Part shown: piece after piece, positions 15,941 to 24,721 of the stretch
Layout: each line of letters opens with the position of its first letter
How positions within the stretch are numbered: the first letter of the stretch is position 1
Source of the DNA: DATIYF01 sp035517775
GTDB taxonomy: Bacteria > Acidobacteriota > Terriglobia > Terriglobales > Acidobacteriaceae
Reading direction: 5' to 3'
Assembly (NCBI GenBank): GCA_035517775.1
Contig: DATIYF010000015.1
Coordinates: forward strand, 1 to 37,412
DNA length: 37,412 nucleotides
The notes under the pieces: model-generated
What the model saw: only the letters and a program-made list of their open reading frames with translations
Told to the model about the DNA's origin: nothing
Databases searched by the model: none
Position numbers and translations under genes: made by a program

Positions 15941-16420
15941 ATGTTCTGCGACCAGTGTGGCATGCCCCTGCAAGCCGATTTCAACGTCTGCCCCAAGTGC
16001 GGCAAGCCGGTGCACGGGCCAGGGGCGCCGAGAGGCTATGCGCCCCGGCTGGAAACCCATCTGCGAACTCTGGGGACGCTGTGGATTATTCTGGGCGCGA
16101 TCTGGCTGCTGCCCTCTCTCTTTTTCATAACTATGGGGCACGCGGTACACCTGGTGATGCATGGCTGGCCGATGTGGAGCTTCATGACTTCTCCGGTCAT
16201 GTTCGGACTGGGCTCAATGATGCTGCTGGTGGCCGCGGGCGGGATTTGCGTGGGCTGGGGGCTGACGCGGCATGAACCCTGGGCGCGGATCGCTGCCATC
16301 GTGGTGGGAGTACTGGCGATTTTTCATCCACCGTTCGGGACCTTGCTAGGGATCTATACCCTTTGGGTGCTGCTGCCGCGCGATGCGGCGGCGCAATATG
16401 AGCAGATGTCGCCGCGCTAG
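15941..16420 (+). CDS. Zinc-ribbon membrane protein of unknown function
   Basis: A 159-residue protein. It opens with a zinc ribbon (MFCDQCGMPLQADFNVCPKCGKPV: C3-x2-C6 and C17-x2-C20), followed by about four membrane helices (residues ~45-62, ~75-92, ~98-115, ~122-143). ATG 15941 has GAGGTGAT directly upstream; an earlier in-frame GTG at 15917 is less likely. Similar ribbon-plus-membrane proteins are common and unassigned in function. Divergent from msrP across a 139-nt gap, with which it could share control. Confidence 0.8.
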   Translation: MFCDQCGMPLQADFNVCPKCGKPVHGPGAPRGYAPRLETHLRTLGTLWIILGAIWLLPSLFFITMGHAVHLVMHGWPMWSFMTSPVMFGLGSMMLLVAAGGICVGWGLTRHEPWARIAAIVVGVLAIFHPPFGTLLGIYTLWVLLPRDAAAQYEQMSPR

Positions 16421-16496
16421 CCAGTCCGCCAAGAATTTTCTCCCACCAATACAGCGAAGCGGGCTTTGCCGCTAATCTAATCCGGAGTATCTCGCC

Positions 16497-19016
16497 ATGG
16501 GCCTGCTCCGGCAGTTCGGGTCCGCCGCGGTTTTCTGCGCGGTTTTCGCCGCCGGGGTTTCCGCGCAAAGCGGCGCTCCCGCCAGCGGTCTGCTCGTCAC
16601 CGCGGTAGATGAAAATGGCGTTGCCGTGGCGGGTGTACGCGTAATGCTGCAGGCTTCCGCTTTGCCCGCTGCGCTGCACTGCGAAACCGACTTTGGCGGA
16701 GATTGCCGCTTTCCAGATCTTCCCGCCGGGCCGCTGCAACTTCGGCTTCAAAAAGAAGGCTTTTACGAAGCCACGGTGGCCGAAGTCCACCCGGGCACGG
16801 TGGAAGTGACTCTGCAGCGGCAGCAGGAGGTGCGCGAGCTGGTGAATGTGGTCGAATCTCCGCCGGCGATTGACCGCTCGCAGGTCGCTTCGCAGGAAAA
16901 GCTTACCGGCCTGCAGATCATTGATATTCCTTATCCCACCACGCGCGACTATCGCAAGGTGCTGGGATTCATTCCCACGGTGGTGCCGGACGCAAGCGGA
17001 CAGCCGCACGTGGCCGGGCAGGAAACCTATGAGACGCGAACCCTGCTCGATGGTTTCGACGTGACGCAGCCCGCCAACGGGCAACTGCTGGTCCGGGTGA
17101 GCACCGACGCGTTTCGCTCGATTGAAGTTGAGCCTGGGCGCGAGCCCGCCGAGTACGGCAAAGCCTCGGGCGGAGTGCTGGCGCTGAACACCGGCATTGG
17201 CGACGACCACTTGCGCTTTTCCGCCACCGACTTCACGCCCTCGTTCCAGAACAAGAAAGGCTGGACGCTCGACAGCGTGACGCCACGCTTCGCGGTCTCC
17301 GGCCCGATGCGCAAAGGCAAGATGTGGTTCTACAATGCGGGCGACGGGGAGTACGACAACATTGTGATTCCCGAGTTGCCCAACGGCGTGGATACGGATG
17401 GATACTGGCGCGTAGGCGATCTCCTCAAGCTGCAGACCAACCTGAGCGCGCGCAACATTTTCACCACCAGTTTTGTGATCAATCACCTGCGGGACGAGCA
17501 CGACGGGCTTTCGCCGCAGAACCCGGCGCCGGCGACGCCGGTAGATGCTGAATCCGCCTACGCCGCCAGCGCCAAAGACCAATACTATTTTTCCGGCGGA
17601 GAGTTGCTGGAAACCGGGTTCGGTTTCGATCGCTACGATCTGGGGTTCACGCCGCTGGGGAGCCTTCCGTATTTCATGGCGCCCGGCAGCAACGGCGGCA
17701 ACTACTACCTGAATGCGAGCACCCAGGCCGAACGCGAGCAACTGCTGGCGAATCTCTATCTTCCGGCGCACCAGTGGCACGGCCGGCACGATATCAAAGC
17801 CGGGATTGATCTCGACCGGCTGGGTTACGAGGCACGTTTCACGCGCCAGCCGATTTCATTCCTGCGCTCCGGGCAAGCCCCGCGGGCAGGCCAGCCACTT
17901 GCGGCCGATGCCTGCCTGGCGCCGCCGGCGCAAGGTCAGGCTTCGCCCTGCTCGCGCTATTCGGAGTTTTCGGGCGGGGCGCCATCCTCCACCTACAACA
18001 CGGAAGCCAGCGCCTACGCCGAGGACCGCTGGCTGATCAGCGATCGCCTGCTGATTGAACCCGGCCTGCGGCTGGACTGGGACCAGATAGTTCGCAGCGC
18101 GCTTTTTTCTCCGCGCCTGGCGGGAACCTACGTGCTCGACCGCCGCGGCGAGACCAAGCTTTCCGCCGGAATTGGCACGGTTTACGATGCGACGCCGATT
18201 TTCGTGATCGCGCGCCCGCTCGCCGGCCAACGCCTTGACTATTTCTTCGATGCGAATGGCAATGCGCTGGGCGCGCCGGTTCTCACCACCTTCCGCGCGA
18301 ACATGAACACGCTTCAGGCGCCGCGCTTCCTCAACTGGAGCGCCGCCCTGGAGCGCAAGCTGCCCGCCTCCATTTACCTGAAAGCCGAGTTTATGCAGGA
18401 CCGGGGCAGTCACGGCTTTGTTTACAACACCGCCAACGGCGCCGCGGACGGCAACTTCCTCTTGCAGAATTCCCGCAACGCCCGCTATGACGCCTTTACG
18501 CTCAGCCTGCGCCGCAACTTCGCCAAGGGCTACTCTCTCTTCGCTTCGTACACCCGCTCGCGCACCCGATCGAACCAGGCGCTGGACTTCAGCGTGGATA
18601 ATCCCGTGTTGAGCGCGCAGGCCGCCGGTCCATTTCCCTGGGACGCTCCCAACCGATTTCTCTCCTGGGGATACGTGCCATTCTTCACCCTGCCCTGGAT
18701 TCATCGGCTCGAACTCGCCTACTCTCTCGAGGCCCGCACGGGATTTCCCTACATCGCGGTGAACTCGCGGCAGCAGATCGTGGGACCGCCAGACTCACAT
18801 CGCTTTCCGGGCGACTTCACGCTCAACCTGCAACTGGAGAAGCGCTTTCATCTCTTCGGTTTTTACTGGGCGGTGCGGGGAGGCTTTGACAACATTACCG
18901 GCCACAAGAATTATCTGGTGGTTTACAACAATGTAGATTCGCCGCAATTCGGGACGTTCAGCGTTTACGAGGGCCGCGCCTTCACCTCGCGAATTCGCTT
19001 CCTGGGCCGGAAATAA
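16497..19016 (+). CDS. TonB-dependent receptor with carboxypeptidase-regulatory-like N-terminal domain
   Basis: An 839-residue outer-membrane transporter of the Oar-like type abundant in Acidobacteriota. Signal peptide 1-23 (ends AGVSAQS). A carboxypeptidase-regulatory/CNA-B-like beta-sandwich at about 30-105 (LLVTAVDENGVAVAGVRVML), then a plug region with VAGQETYETRTLLDGFDVT (about 175-193) and EYGKASGGVLALNTG. The rest is a 22-stranded barrel rich in alternating aromatic strands, ending in the aromatic outer-membrane signature TSRIRFLGRK. Most Oar-like proteins exceed 1,000 residues, so this is a short member. Substrate is unknown; large glycans or peptides are imported by many relatives. 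Confidence 0.9.
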   Translation: MGLLRQFGSAAVFCAVFAAGVSAQSGAPASGLLVTAVDENGVAVAGVRVMLQASALPAALHCETDFGGDCRFPDLPAGPLQLRLQKEGFYEATVAEVHPGTVEVTLQRQQEVRELVNVVESPPAIDRSQVASQEKLTGLQIIDIPYPTTRDYRKVLGFIPTVVPDASGQPHVAGQETYETRTLLDGFDVTQPANGQLLVRVSTDAFRSIEVEPGREPAEYGKASGGVLALNTGIGDDHLRFSATDFTPSFQNKKGWTLDSVTPRFAVSGPMRKGKMWFYNAGDGEYDNIVIPELPNGVDTDGYWRVGDLLKLQTNLSARNIFTTSFVINHLRDEHDGLSPQNPAPATPVDAESAYAASAKDQYYFSGGELLETGFGFDRYDLGFTPLGSLPYFMAPGSNGGNYYLNASTQAEREQLLANLYLPAHQWHGRHDIKAGIDLDRLGYEARFTRQPISFLRSGQAPRAGQPLAADACLAPPAQGQASPCSRYSEFSGGAPSSTYNTEASAYAEDRWLISDRLLIEPGLRLDWDQIVRSALFSPRLAGTYVLDRRGETKLSAGIGTVYDATPIFVIARPLAGQRLDYFFDANGNALGAPVLTTFRANMNTLQAPRFLNWSAALERKLPASIYLKAEFMQDRGSHGFVYNTANGAADGNFLLQNSRNARYDAFTLSLRRNFAKGYSLFASYTRSRTRSNQALDFSVDNPVLSAQAAGPFPWDAPNRFLSWGYVPFFTLPWIHRLELAYSLEARTGFPYIAVNSRQQIVGPPDSHRFPGDFTLNLQLEKRFHLFGFYWAVRGGFDNITGHKNYLVVYNNVDSPQFGTFSVYEGRAFTSRIRFLGRK

Positions 19017-19100
19017 GGCGGCGATTTATAATGTTGGCTGCGAATTAGACTGCATCCCGAATCCTTATCCGGTCATCTGAAACGCTTTGGAGGAAAAATC

Positions 19101-19745
19101 ATGGCGCATGAACTGCCCCCCCTGCCTTATGGCTATGACGCACTCGAGCCAACCATTGACAAGCAAACCATGACCCTGCACCACGACATGCACCACGGCG
19201 CGTATGTGAAGAACCTGAATGCCGCGCTGGAGAAGCACCCTGAACTGTTCAAGAAGAGCGCCGAGGACCTGCTGCGCGATTTGAATTCCATTCCCGAGGA
19301 TATTCGCGCCGCGGTGCGCAACAACGGCGGCGGACACGTGAACCACAGCATGTTCTGGAAGATCATGAAGCCCAAGGGCGGCGGCGACCCGAGCGGGCCG
19401 ATTGCCGGGGCCATCGAGAAGGCCTTTGGCAGCTTGAAGGATTTTCAGACCAAGTTCAACGACGCGGGCGCCAAGCAATTCGGCAGCGGGTGGGCCTGGC
19501 TGGCGGGCAAGCCGAACGGCGAGCTGCAAGTGCTGAGCACACCGAACCAGGACAGTCCGATTTCTCAGGGACTGTTTCCCATCATGGGCAATGATGTGTG
19601 GGAGCATGCGTACTATTTGAAGTACAACAACCGGCGGCCGGAATATCTGGCGGCCTGGTGGAACGTAGTGAACTGGGAAGAGATCAATAAGCGGTATGAA
19701 GCGCTGAAGTCAGGGAAGATGGAGCCGGCGCTGGCGGCGCGGTAA
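19101..19745 (+). CDS. Fe/Mn superoxide dismutase
   Basis: A 214-residue Fe/Mn SOD that converts superoxide to oxygen and hydrogen peroxide. The metal ligands are H27 (MTLHH), H82 (GGHVNHSMFW), D165 and H169 (NDVWEHAYYLKY). The C-terminal WWNVVNWEEINKRY is typical. It lacks a signal peptide, so it is cytoplasmic. GGAGGAAA precedes the ATG. A TATAAT at 19027-19032 may be the -10 of its promoter, though I see no matching -35. GGGHVNHS with a nearby Gln/Gly pattern does not let me decide iron versus manganese. A hairpin terminator follows at 19789. Confidence 0.95.
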   Translation: MAHELPPLPYGYDALEPTIDKQTMTLHHDMHHGAYVKNLNAALEKHPELFKKSAEDLLRDLNSIPEDIRAAVRNNGGGHVNHSMFWKIMKPKGGGDPSGPIAGAIEKAFGSLKDFQTKFNDAGAKQFGSGWAWLAGKPNGELQVLSTPNQDSPISQGLFPIMGNDVWEHAYYLKYNNRRPEYLAAWWNVVNWEEINKRYEALKSGKMEPALAAR

Positions 19746-19788
19746 GGTCACTGGGCCTGGGCGTCCGACTTCCAGCATTCAGCAGTTC

Positions 19789-19814
19789 GGGCCGAGGCTA
19801 TTCCTCGGCCCTTT
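19789..19814 (+). terminator. Rho-independent terminator after superoxide dismutase
   Basis: A perfect 9-bp stem GGGCCGAGG / CCTCGGCCC with a 5-nt loop, followed by TTT. It lies 44 nt after the dismutase stop. The T-run is short. Confidence 0.7.
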
Positions 19815-19924
19815 GCACCACGCCGGATTTCTTTTCAGAGAGAGGCAGACCCGGCAGATCTTTTAGTTTCCCAATCGGAAGTTTCTGGTTCTCAGTTTCC
19901 GAGAGACCAGTCCCGGTTTCTGCA

Positions 19925-20383
19925 TCACTTTGCCTGCAGCTCTTTCTTGACGGTTTCGCTGACCACTTTTCCATCCACCCGCAGGCCGGAGGCGGCAAAA
20001 TGGGCCATGGCGTTTTTCATGACCGTGCCCATGTCTTTCATGGTAGGCGCGCCCATTTCAGCGATCACGGCTTTCACGCCCGCGGCGATCGCGGCTTCTC
20101 CCGCCGCCTTGGGCAGGTAGGTTTCGATCAGGGTAATTTCGGCGGCTTCCTTATCGGCCAGTTCTTTCCGGCCGCCCTTCAGAAACTGCTCAATGGAATC
20201 CTTGCGCTGCTTGATGAGCGTGCTCAGCACCTGCTGGGCTTCTTTTTCGTCGAGCGCAGCCATTTTCTCGATTTCGCGGTTTTTCAGCGCCGCCTTCATC
20301 ATGCGCAGGGTGGAAAGGCGCTGCTCCTCGCGCGCCTTCATGGCGGCGGTGATGTCTTTTTGAATCTGCTCGGGAAGAGACAT
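19925..20383 (-). CDS. GatB/YqeY domain protein
   Basis: A 152-residue YqeY-like protein: an N-terminal helical block (LPEQIQKDITAAMKAREEQRLSTLRMMKAALKNREIEK) and a C-terminal helical block resembling the tail of GatB (AAGVKAVIAEMGAPTMKDMGTVMKNAMAHFAA). Stand-alone YqeY proteins have been suspected to interact with tRNA, by analogy with the amidotransferase subunit, but their job is not established. ATG 20383 matches the usual family start; another ATG at 20395 is possible. It ends 111 nt from the dismutase terminator and faces away from the aminotransferase gene. Confidence 0.9.
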   Translation of the reverse strand: MSLPEQIQKDITAAMKAREEQRLSTLRMMKAALKNREIEKMAALDEKEAQQVLSTLIKQRKDSIEQFLKGGRKELADKEAAEITLIETYLPKAAGEAAIAAGVKAVIAEMGAPTMKDMGTVMKNAMAHFAASGLRVDGKVVSETVKKELQAK

Positions 20384-20495
20384 GACGAAGGCCATTATAC
20401 GGCCGGAGGTTCGGGCGGCACGGGGGTAACCTGCCAAAATGGAGGCCTTCCGTTAAACTAAGGAGTAACACCAAATCCTTGAGGACTCACCGGAA

Positions 20496-21689
20496 ATGCT
20501 GCTGAAGAATCGCCTGTTTACCCCTGGCCCGACGCCTCTGCTTCCCGCCGCCCAGAATGCCATGGCGGCCTTTTCCCTGCATCACCGGACCGCCGATTTC
20601 CGGGCGCTCTTTACCCGCGTGCTGGCGGATATGAAAGATTTCATCGGCACGCAGAATGACGTTCTGGTGCTGGCTTCTTCCGGCACGGGAGTGATGGAAG
20701 GCTCGATCTCGAACCTGACTTCGCCGGGAGACAAGATCCTGGTGCTCACCGCCGGAAAGTTTGGCGAGCGCTGGCGGGACCTGGGCAAGGCCTTCGGCTG
20801 CAACGTGGATATGCTGAGCGTGCCCTATGGCGAGACATTCTCTCTGGACCAGGTGAAAAGCAAACTGACCTCCGATGTACGCGCGGTGTACCTGCAGGCG
20901 ACGGAAAGCTCGACTGGAGCGCGGCACGACGTAAAAGGCGTAGCCAGGCTGGTGCGCGCGATGGAGGACACGCTGCTGGTGGTGGACGCCATCACCGGCC
21001 TGGGCACGACCCATTTCGATGTGGATGGCTGGGGCGTGGACGTGATCATCGGGGGATCGCAGAAGGCACTGATGATTCCGCCCGGGCTGGCGTATTGCGC
21101 GGTCAGCGAGCGCGCCTGGAAGCGGATGGAGACGGCGAAGTCTCCGCGCTACTACTTCGATTTCCGCAAGGAGCGCAAGGCGGCGGCGAAGGGCGAGTCG
21201 GCCTACACGCCGGCGACTTCTTTGTTCGCGGCCTTGGGCGCGGCGCTCGATTTCGTGCGCCGGATGGGCAACGGCGATCTGGCTGCCGGGCGCAAGGCGC
21301 TGGTGGAGAACGCCGAACTGGCGGCCGAGATGACGCGCGCCGGGGTAAAGGCGCTGGGCCTGCAGCTATTCGCGCCATCGGCTCCGGCGGCGGCGCTGAC
21401 CGCGGTCAACGCGCCGGCGGGGGTGGATTCCAGCGCCATCGTGAAGGAGTTTCGCGATGCGTTTTCCGCCGTGGTAGCCAACGGGCAGGGCGACATGAAG
21501 GGCAAGCTGTTCCGCATCGCACACATCGGGTACTACGACTACCTGGATACCGTGGGCATCCTGGCGGCGCTGGAACAGGTGCTGCCGGTGGTCACCGGCA
21601 AGCCGGCGCAATATGGGGCGGCGGTGCGCGCCGCGCAGGAAGTTTATGCCCGCAGCCTTTCCGAGAAACGGCAAACTGTGGGCGCCTGA
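20496..21689 (+). CDS. Class V aminotransferase, probable non-canonical phosphoserine (or serine-glyoxylate type) aminotransferase
   Basis: A 397-residue PLP enzyme of the alanine-glyoxylate/serine-pyruvate aminotransferase group. LFTPGPTPLLP (7-17), the phosphate-binding SSGTGVMEGSISNL (61-74), LLVVDAITGLG (160-170, with the PLP-nitrogen aspartate D164) and the Schiff-base lysine K190 in IIGGSQKALMIPPGLAY are clear. It is not the classic SerC fold sequence. serA lies 600 nt downstream in the same direction, separated only by a small opposite-strand lipoprotein gene. Some bacteria and archaea lacking classic serC use this class for 3-phosphohydroxypyruvate, so a serine-biosynthesis role is plausible. 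Serine-glyoxylate or alanine-glyoxylate activity remains possible. Confidence 0.85.
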   Translation: MLLKNRLFTPGPTPLLPAAQNAMAAFSLHHRTADFRALFTRVLADMKDFIGTQNDVLVLASSGTGVMEGSISNLTSPGDKILVLTAGKFGERWRDLGKAFGCNVDMLSVPYGETFSLDQVKSKLTSDVRAVYLQATESSTGARHDVKGVARLVRAMEDTLLVVDAITGLGTTHFDVDGWGVDVIIGGSQKALMIPPGLAYCAVSERAWKRMETAKSPRYYFDFRKERKAAAKGESAYTPATSLFAALGAALDFVRRMGNGDLAAGRKALVENAELAAEMTRAGVKALGLQLFAPSAPAAALTAVNAPAGVDSSAIVKEFRDAFSAVVANGQGDMKGKLFRIAHIGYYDYLDTVGILAALEQVLPVVTGKPAQYGAAVRAAQEVYARSLSEKRQTVGA

Positions 21690-21706
21690 GGCGAGCGCGC
21701 CCATTC

Positions 21707-22102
21707 CTAGTTGACGGTGAAATCCATGCTGTTCGAGGTTTCAGCCGTGGTGCCTCCGCTGCCGTAAGGACCGCCCATGGCCGGCGTTGCCGGGTTGGTC
21801 ACCGTGACCGGCACAGTGCCGGGCGCGGCCACCGCGGTGGCCGGAACCTGCGCGGTGAGCTGATTTCCACTCACAAAGGTGGTGGTCATGCTCGACGCGC
21901 CGAACTTTATCGCCGCGTTGCTGGCAAAATTGGAGCCATTGACGGTCAGGGTGAAGGTGGCCGAGCCGGAGTTGGCATTATCTGGCGCGAGCTGAGTGAT
22001 GTTGGGAACAACTCCAGGCTGCGGCGCCGGGGTGCCGGTTTTCGAGCTGTAGCCGCAACCGAAAGTGCACAACGCGAGCAGAACGACCGAGAGTATCTTC
22101 AT
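21707..22102 (-). CDS. Putative lipoprotein with one IPT/TIG domain
   Basis: A 131-residue secreted protein. Signal peptide MKILSVVLLALCTFGC with a lipobox-like LCTFGC, so probably a lipoprotein attached at C16. After a Thr/Pro linker, one immunoglobulin-like IPT/TIG domain (about 33-131): PNITQLAPDNANSGSATFTLTVNGSNF, then AQVPATAVAAPGTVPVTVTNP. Such domains are usually part of larger surface proteins; a single stand-alone copy is unusual but common in this group. GGAG lies about 8 nt before ATG 22102. It converges with the aminotransferase gene (17-nt gap). Confidence 0.8.
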   Translation of the reverse strand: MKILSVVLLALCTFGCGYSSKTGTPAPQPGVVPNITQLAPDNANSGSATFTLTVNGSNFASNAAIKFGASSMTTTFVSGNQLTAQVPATAVAAPGTVPVTVTNPATPAMGGPYGSGGTTAETSNSMDFTVN

Positions 22103-22285
22103 AGCTGGACTCCGAGAGAGATTGCTTGCTGTTCTGCAGTGTAGGAAGAGCGGCGGCGGGCTGTGTCAGATACAGGTCATCTTCTGGTAAAAGAATTGTC
22201 GGGTTCAAGACTTGGCGAAGACGGGCTTTGAGTCGACGCCGCGGATCGAAACAATCACTCGAGCGAGAAGGGATGCGAGGGATAG

Positions 22286-23881
22286 ATGAAGGTCATTGTT
22301 GCTGAGAAGATTTCTTCTTCCGCGGTGAACCTGCTGCGCGAGCCGGGCTGGAACGTAGTGACGCACGACCAGCTGGGAGGCAAGCTGGCGGAGGAGCTGG
22401 AAACTGCCGATGCCCTGATTGTGCGCTCGGCGGTGCAGGCGGATGGGCCCCTGCTGGAGCATGCGCACACGCTGCGGGTGATTGGGCGCGCCGGGGTGGG
22501 CGTGGACAACATTGATCTCGATGCGGCCACGCGCAAAGGCATTTGCGTGATGAATACTCCCGGCGCCAACGCGGTGGCCGTGGCCGAGCAGACGCTGGGC
22601 ATGATGTTGACCATGGCGCGGAACCTGAGCCGCGCGGATGCGCTCACCCACGCCGGCAAGTGGGAGAAAAAATCTCTGCAGGGGACCGAGCTGCGGGGCA
22701 AGACGCTGGGCATTGTGGGCCTGGGCCGAATCGGCATGGAAGTAGCGCGGCGGGCGCGGCCGTTTGGAATGGAAGTGATCGCGCACGACCCCTTCGTTTC
22801 GCTGGCAGTCGCCAAAGAGCAGGGAATCCGCATGGGCACGCTGGAGGAAGTGTATGCCGCGGCCGACTATCTGACCCTGCACGTCGGCCTGACGCTGCAG
22901 ACCACGGGAATGATCAATGCGGAATCGCTCAAGAAGATGAAGAAGGGCATACGGCTGGTGAATTGCGCCCGCGGCGAGCTGATTGACGAGGCGGCGCTGG
23001 TAGAGGGGTTGAAAAACGGGCAGGTGGCCGGGGCCGCGCTGGACGTTTTTGCCGCCGAGCCGCTGAAGAATTCTCCGCTGCAGGCGCTGGAGAACGTGAT
23101 CCTGACGCCGCACATCGGCGGCTCCACGCGCGAGGCGCAGGAAGCGGTGGGGGTGCAGATCGCGCAGCAGGTGAAGGAGTATTTGAAAGACGGAGTGATT
23201 CAAAATGCAGTGAACGTGCCCTCCGTTTCCCACGAAGAGTATCTGGAGCTGCAGCCCTACATTGTTCTGGCGGAGCGGCTGGGCGCATTTTTGGCCCAGG
23301 CCAGCGAGGGCACGCTGGAGGAAATTTCGCTGCGCTACAGCGGGCATATGGCTGCCGGCAAAACGGAGCTGATCCGCAACGCGGCCATCAAGGGCATTCT
23401 GAACCAGCGCCTGGATGAGAAAGCCAACCTGGTGAACGCCGCCGCCATGGCCTCTTCCCGAGGTTTGCAGATCAATGAGGCGTGCCAGACCGAAGGCCTG
23501 GGCGCGGAGAGCGTTCTTTCGGTCACGCTCAAGACCCAGGGCGCAGAGCTTACGGTGAAGGGAGCAGTTCTGCACAAAAACATGCCCCGATTGTTGCATG
23601 TTGATGGAATTGCGGTAGAGGCGCCACTCGAGCGCAACCTGATTTATATGCGCAACAAAGACATCCCGGGCGTAATCGGCCGGGTGGGGACGATCCTGGG
23701 CGAACACCACATCAACATTGCCGATTTCTCTCTGGGCCGAAAGTCAGACGGCGTGGAGCCGGGCCACCCACTCCAGGCCCTGGCGGTGGTGCACGTGGAT
23801 GACGTTGTGCCCGAGCCGGTTCTGGAGGAGCTGCGCAAGGCGCCCGGGGTGCAGCAGGCAAAAGCCATCCGGCTGTTCTAA
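22286..23881 (+). CDS. serA: D-3-phosphoglycerate dehydrogenase SerA (long form with ACT domain)
   Basis: A 531-residue NAD-dependent dehydrogenase catalysing the first step of serine synthesis (3-phosphoglycerate to 3-phosphohydroxypyruvate). Substrate/nucleotide domains: RVIGRAGVGVDNID (64-77), the NAD loop GLGRIG (145-150), catalytic R229 (NCARGELIDE), E258 and H276 (TPHIGGST). An intervening ASB domain (about 310-450) and a C-terminal ACT domain (about 455-531; NKDIPGVIGRVGTILGEHHINIADFSLGR) make it the long, allosteric type, probably inhibited by serine. GAGGG precedes the ATG. The aminotransferase upstream would supply the next step. Confidence 0.97.
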   Translation: MKVIVAEKISSSAVNLLREPGWNVVTHDQLGGKLAEELETADALIVRSAVQADGPLLEHAHTLRVIGRAGVGVDNIDLDAATRKGICVMNTPGANAVAVAEQTLGMMLTMARNLSRADALTHAGKWEKKSLQGTELRGKTLGIVGLGRIGMEVARRARPFGMEVIAHDPFVSLAVAKEQGIRMGTLEEVYAAADYLTLHVGLTLQTTGMINAESLKKMKKGIRLVNCARGELIDEAALVEGLKNGQVAGAALDVFAAEPLKNSPLQALENVILTPHIGGSTREAQEAVGVQIAQQVKEYLKDGVIQNAVNVPSVSHEEYLELQPYIVLAERLGAFLAQASEGTLEEISLRYSGHMAAGKTELIRNAAIKGILNQRLDEKANLVNAAAMASSRGLQINEACQTEGLGAESVLSVTLKTQGAELTVKGAVLHKNMPRLLHVDGIAVEAPLERNLIYMRNKDIPGVIGRVGTILGEHHINIADFSLGRKSDGVEPGHPLQALAVVHVDDVVPEPVLEELRKAPGVQQAKAIRLF

Positions 23882-23949
23882 ACTGCATTCAGGAAAAAAC
23901 CCAAGGTTCCCAGGATTCGCGAGGGAGCGGAATCCTGTCGAGGAGACCC

Positions 23950-24567
23950 ATGTTCAAGACGGCAGCGGTGGTGGTGGCGGGGCTGTGTCTGCTGGCAGCT
24001 CCGGCGCTGGCCCAGGATGGCGGCTGGGAGTTCGGCGTGAGCGCTGGAGCAGTATTTACGCATGCGGTCGAGGGCAACGGCATCCGGCAATCAGCCACGA
24101 ATTCGGGCATGTACCTGCTCAGCATGCGCCGGCGGCTGGGTTCCGGCTTCGGGGTTGATTTCAACTACGGCCGTACCAAGAATTCGCAGGAGTACGAAAA
24201 TCCATCCGCTGCCTACCGCATTCAGGACCAGATCACGGAAGTGACCGGAAACGTGGTCTTCAGCCCATTCAGCACGGCGCGCCTGGAAACCTTTATTCTG
24301 GGCGGGGGCGGGGTGCTGTTTTTCAGCCCCAACAGTGTGCAGATCAACCAGAACCTGGTTTCCATTCAGACCGCGCGCCAGGGCCGGGGTGTCATCCTCT
24401 ACGGAGCGGGAGTGGACTACCACCTGATTTCGCGCTTTTCTCTGCGCCTGCAATATCGCGGCCTGTTCTATTCGCCGCCCGACTTCAAGGTCCAGGTGAC
24501 GCCGCTTTTCACCGGAGCGCGCGGGCACATGGCCGAGCCTTCGGTAGGGATCGTGTTCAGGTTCTAG
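23950..24567 (+). CDS. Outer-membrane beta-barrel protein (OmpA/porin-like fold)
   Basis: A 205-residue protein with a signal peptide (MFKTAAVVVAGLCLLAAPALA) and a small barrel of about eight strands with alternating aromatics: YLLSMRRRLGSGFGVDFNYGRT, ITEVTGNVVFSPF, LRLQYRGLFYSPPDF. It ends in a terminal phenylalanine (VGIVFRF), the usual signal for barrel assembly. No OmpA peptidoglycan-binding domain is attached. Function is not evident. It starts 68 nt after serA and could be read from the same transcript, but no functional link is apparent. Confidence 0.8.
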   Translation: MFKTAAVVVAGLCLLAAPALAQDGGWEFGVSAGAVFTHAVEGNGIRQSATNSGMYLLSMRRRLGSGFGVDFNYGRTKNSQEYENPSAAYRIQDQITEVTGNVVFSPFSTARLETFILGGGGVLFFSPNSVQINQNLVSIQTARQGRGVILYGAGVDYHLISRFSLRLQYRGLFYSPPDFKVQVTPLFTGARGHMAEPSVGIVFRF

Positions 24568-24641
24568 TTCTGGCAGCATTTCCGCCCAACACACAAAATG
24601 TGAATGTCTAGCGGCAAACGGCTGGCCGTGCCGCGAATTGC

Positions 24642-24671
24642 TTGACGCTTTCCTGCGGTCCGTTCTATTGT
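24642..24671 (+). promoter_or_regulatory. Sigma70-like promoter for the M3 peptidase gene
   Basis: TTGACG (24642-24647), 18-bp spacer, TATTGT (24666-24671): 5/6 and 4/6 matches to consensus. The predicted start of transcription, near 24678, leaves a ~44-nt leader with AAGGGAGA ahead of the ATG at 24722. Confidence 0.6.
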
Positions 24672-24721
24672 TTTCTGCCCCGCTGCATCGCTTCACCCTA
24701 AGTCAATCTAAGGGAGATCTC

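Noticed and set aside
16197..17789. 530-codon minus-strand open frame opposite the TonB-dependent receptor
   Set aside because: High-G+C shadow frame: Arg/Gly/His-rich, no domain, lies entirely over a confident gene. The same holds for long minus frames at 22205-23710, 25382-26407 and 34581-35912, and plus frames at 11736-13049 and 14962-16275.
22103..22285. Riboswitch or leader upstream of serA
   Set aside because: I see no recognisable aptamer core or terminator/antiterminator pair; the gap is short and shared with the divergent lipoprotein gene.
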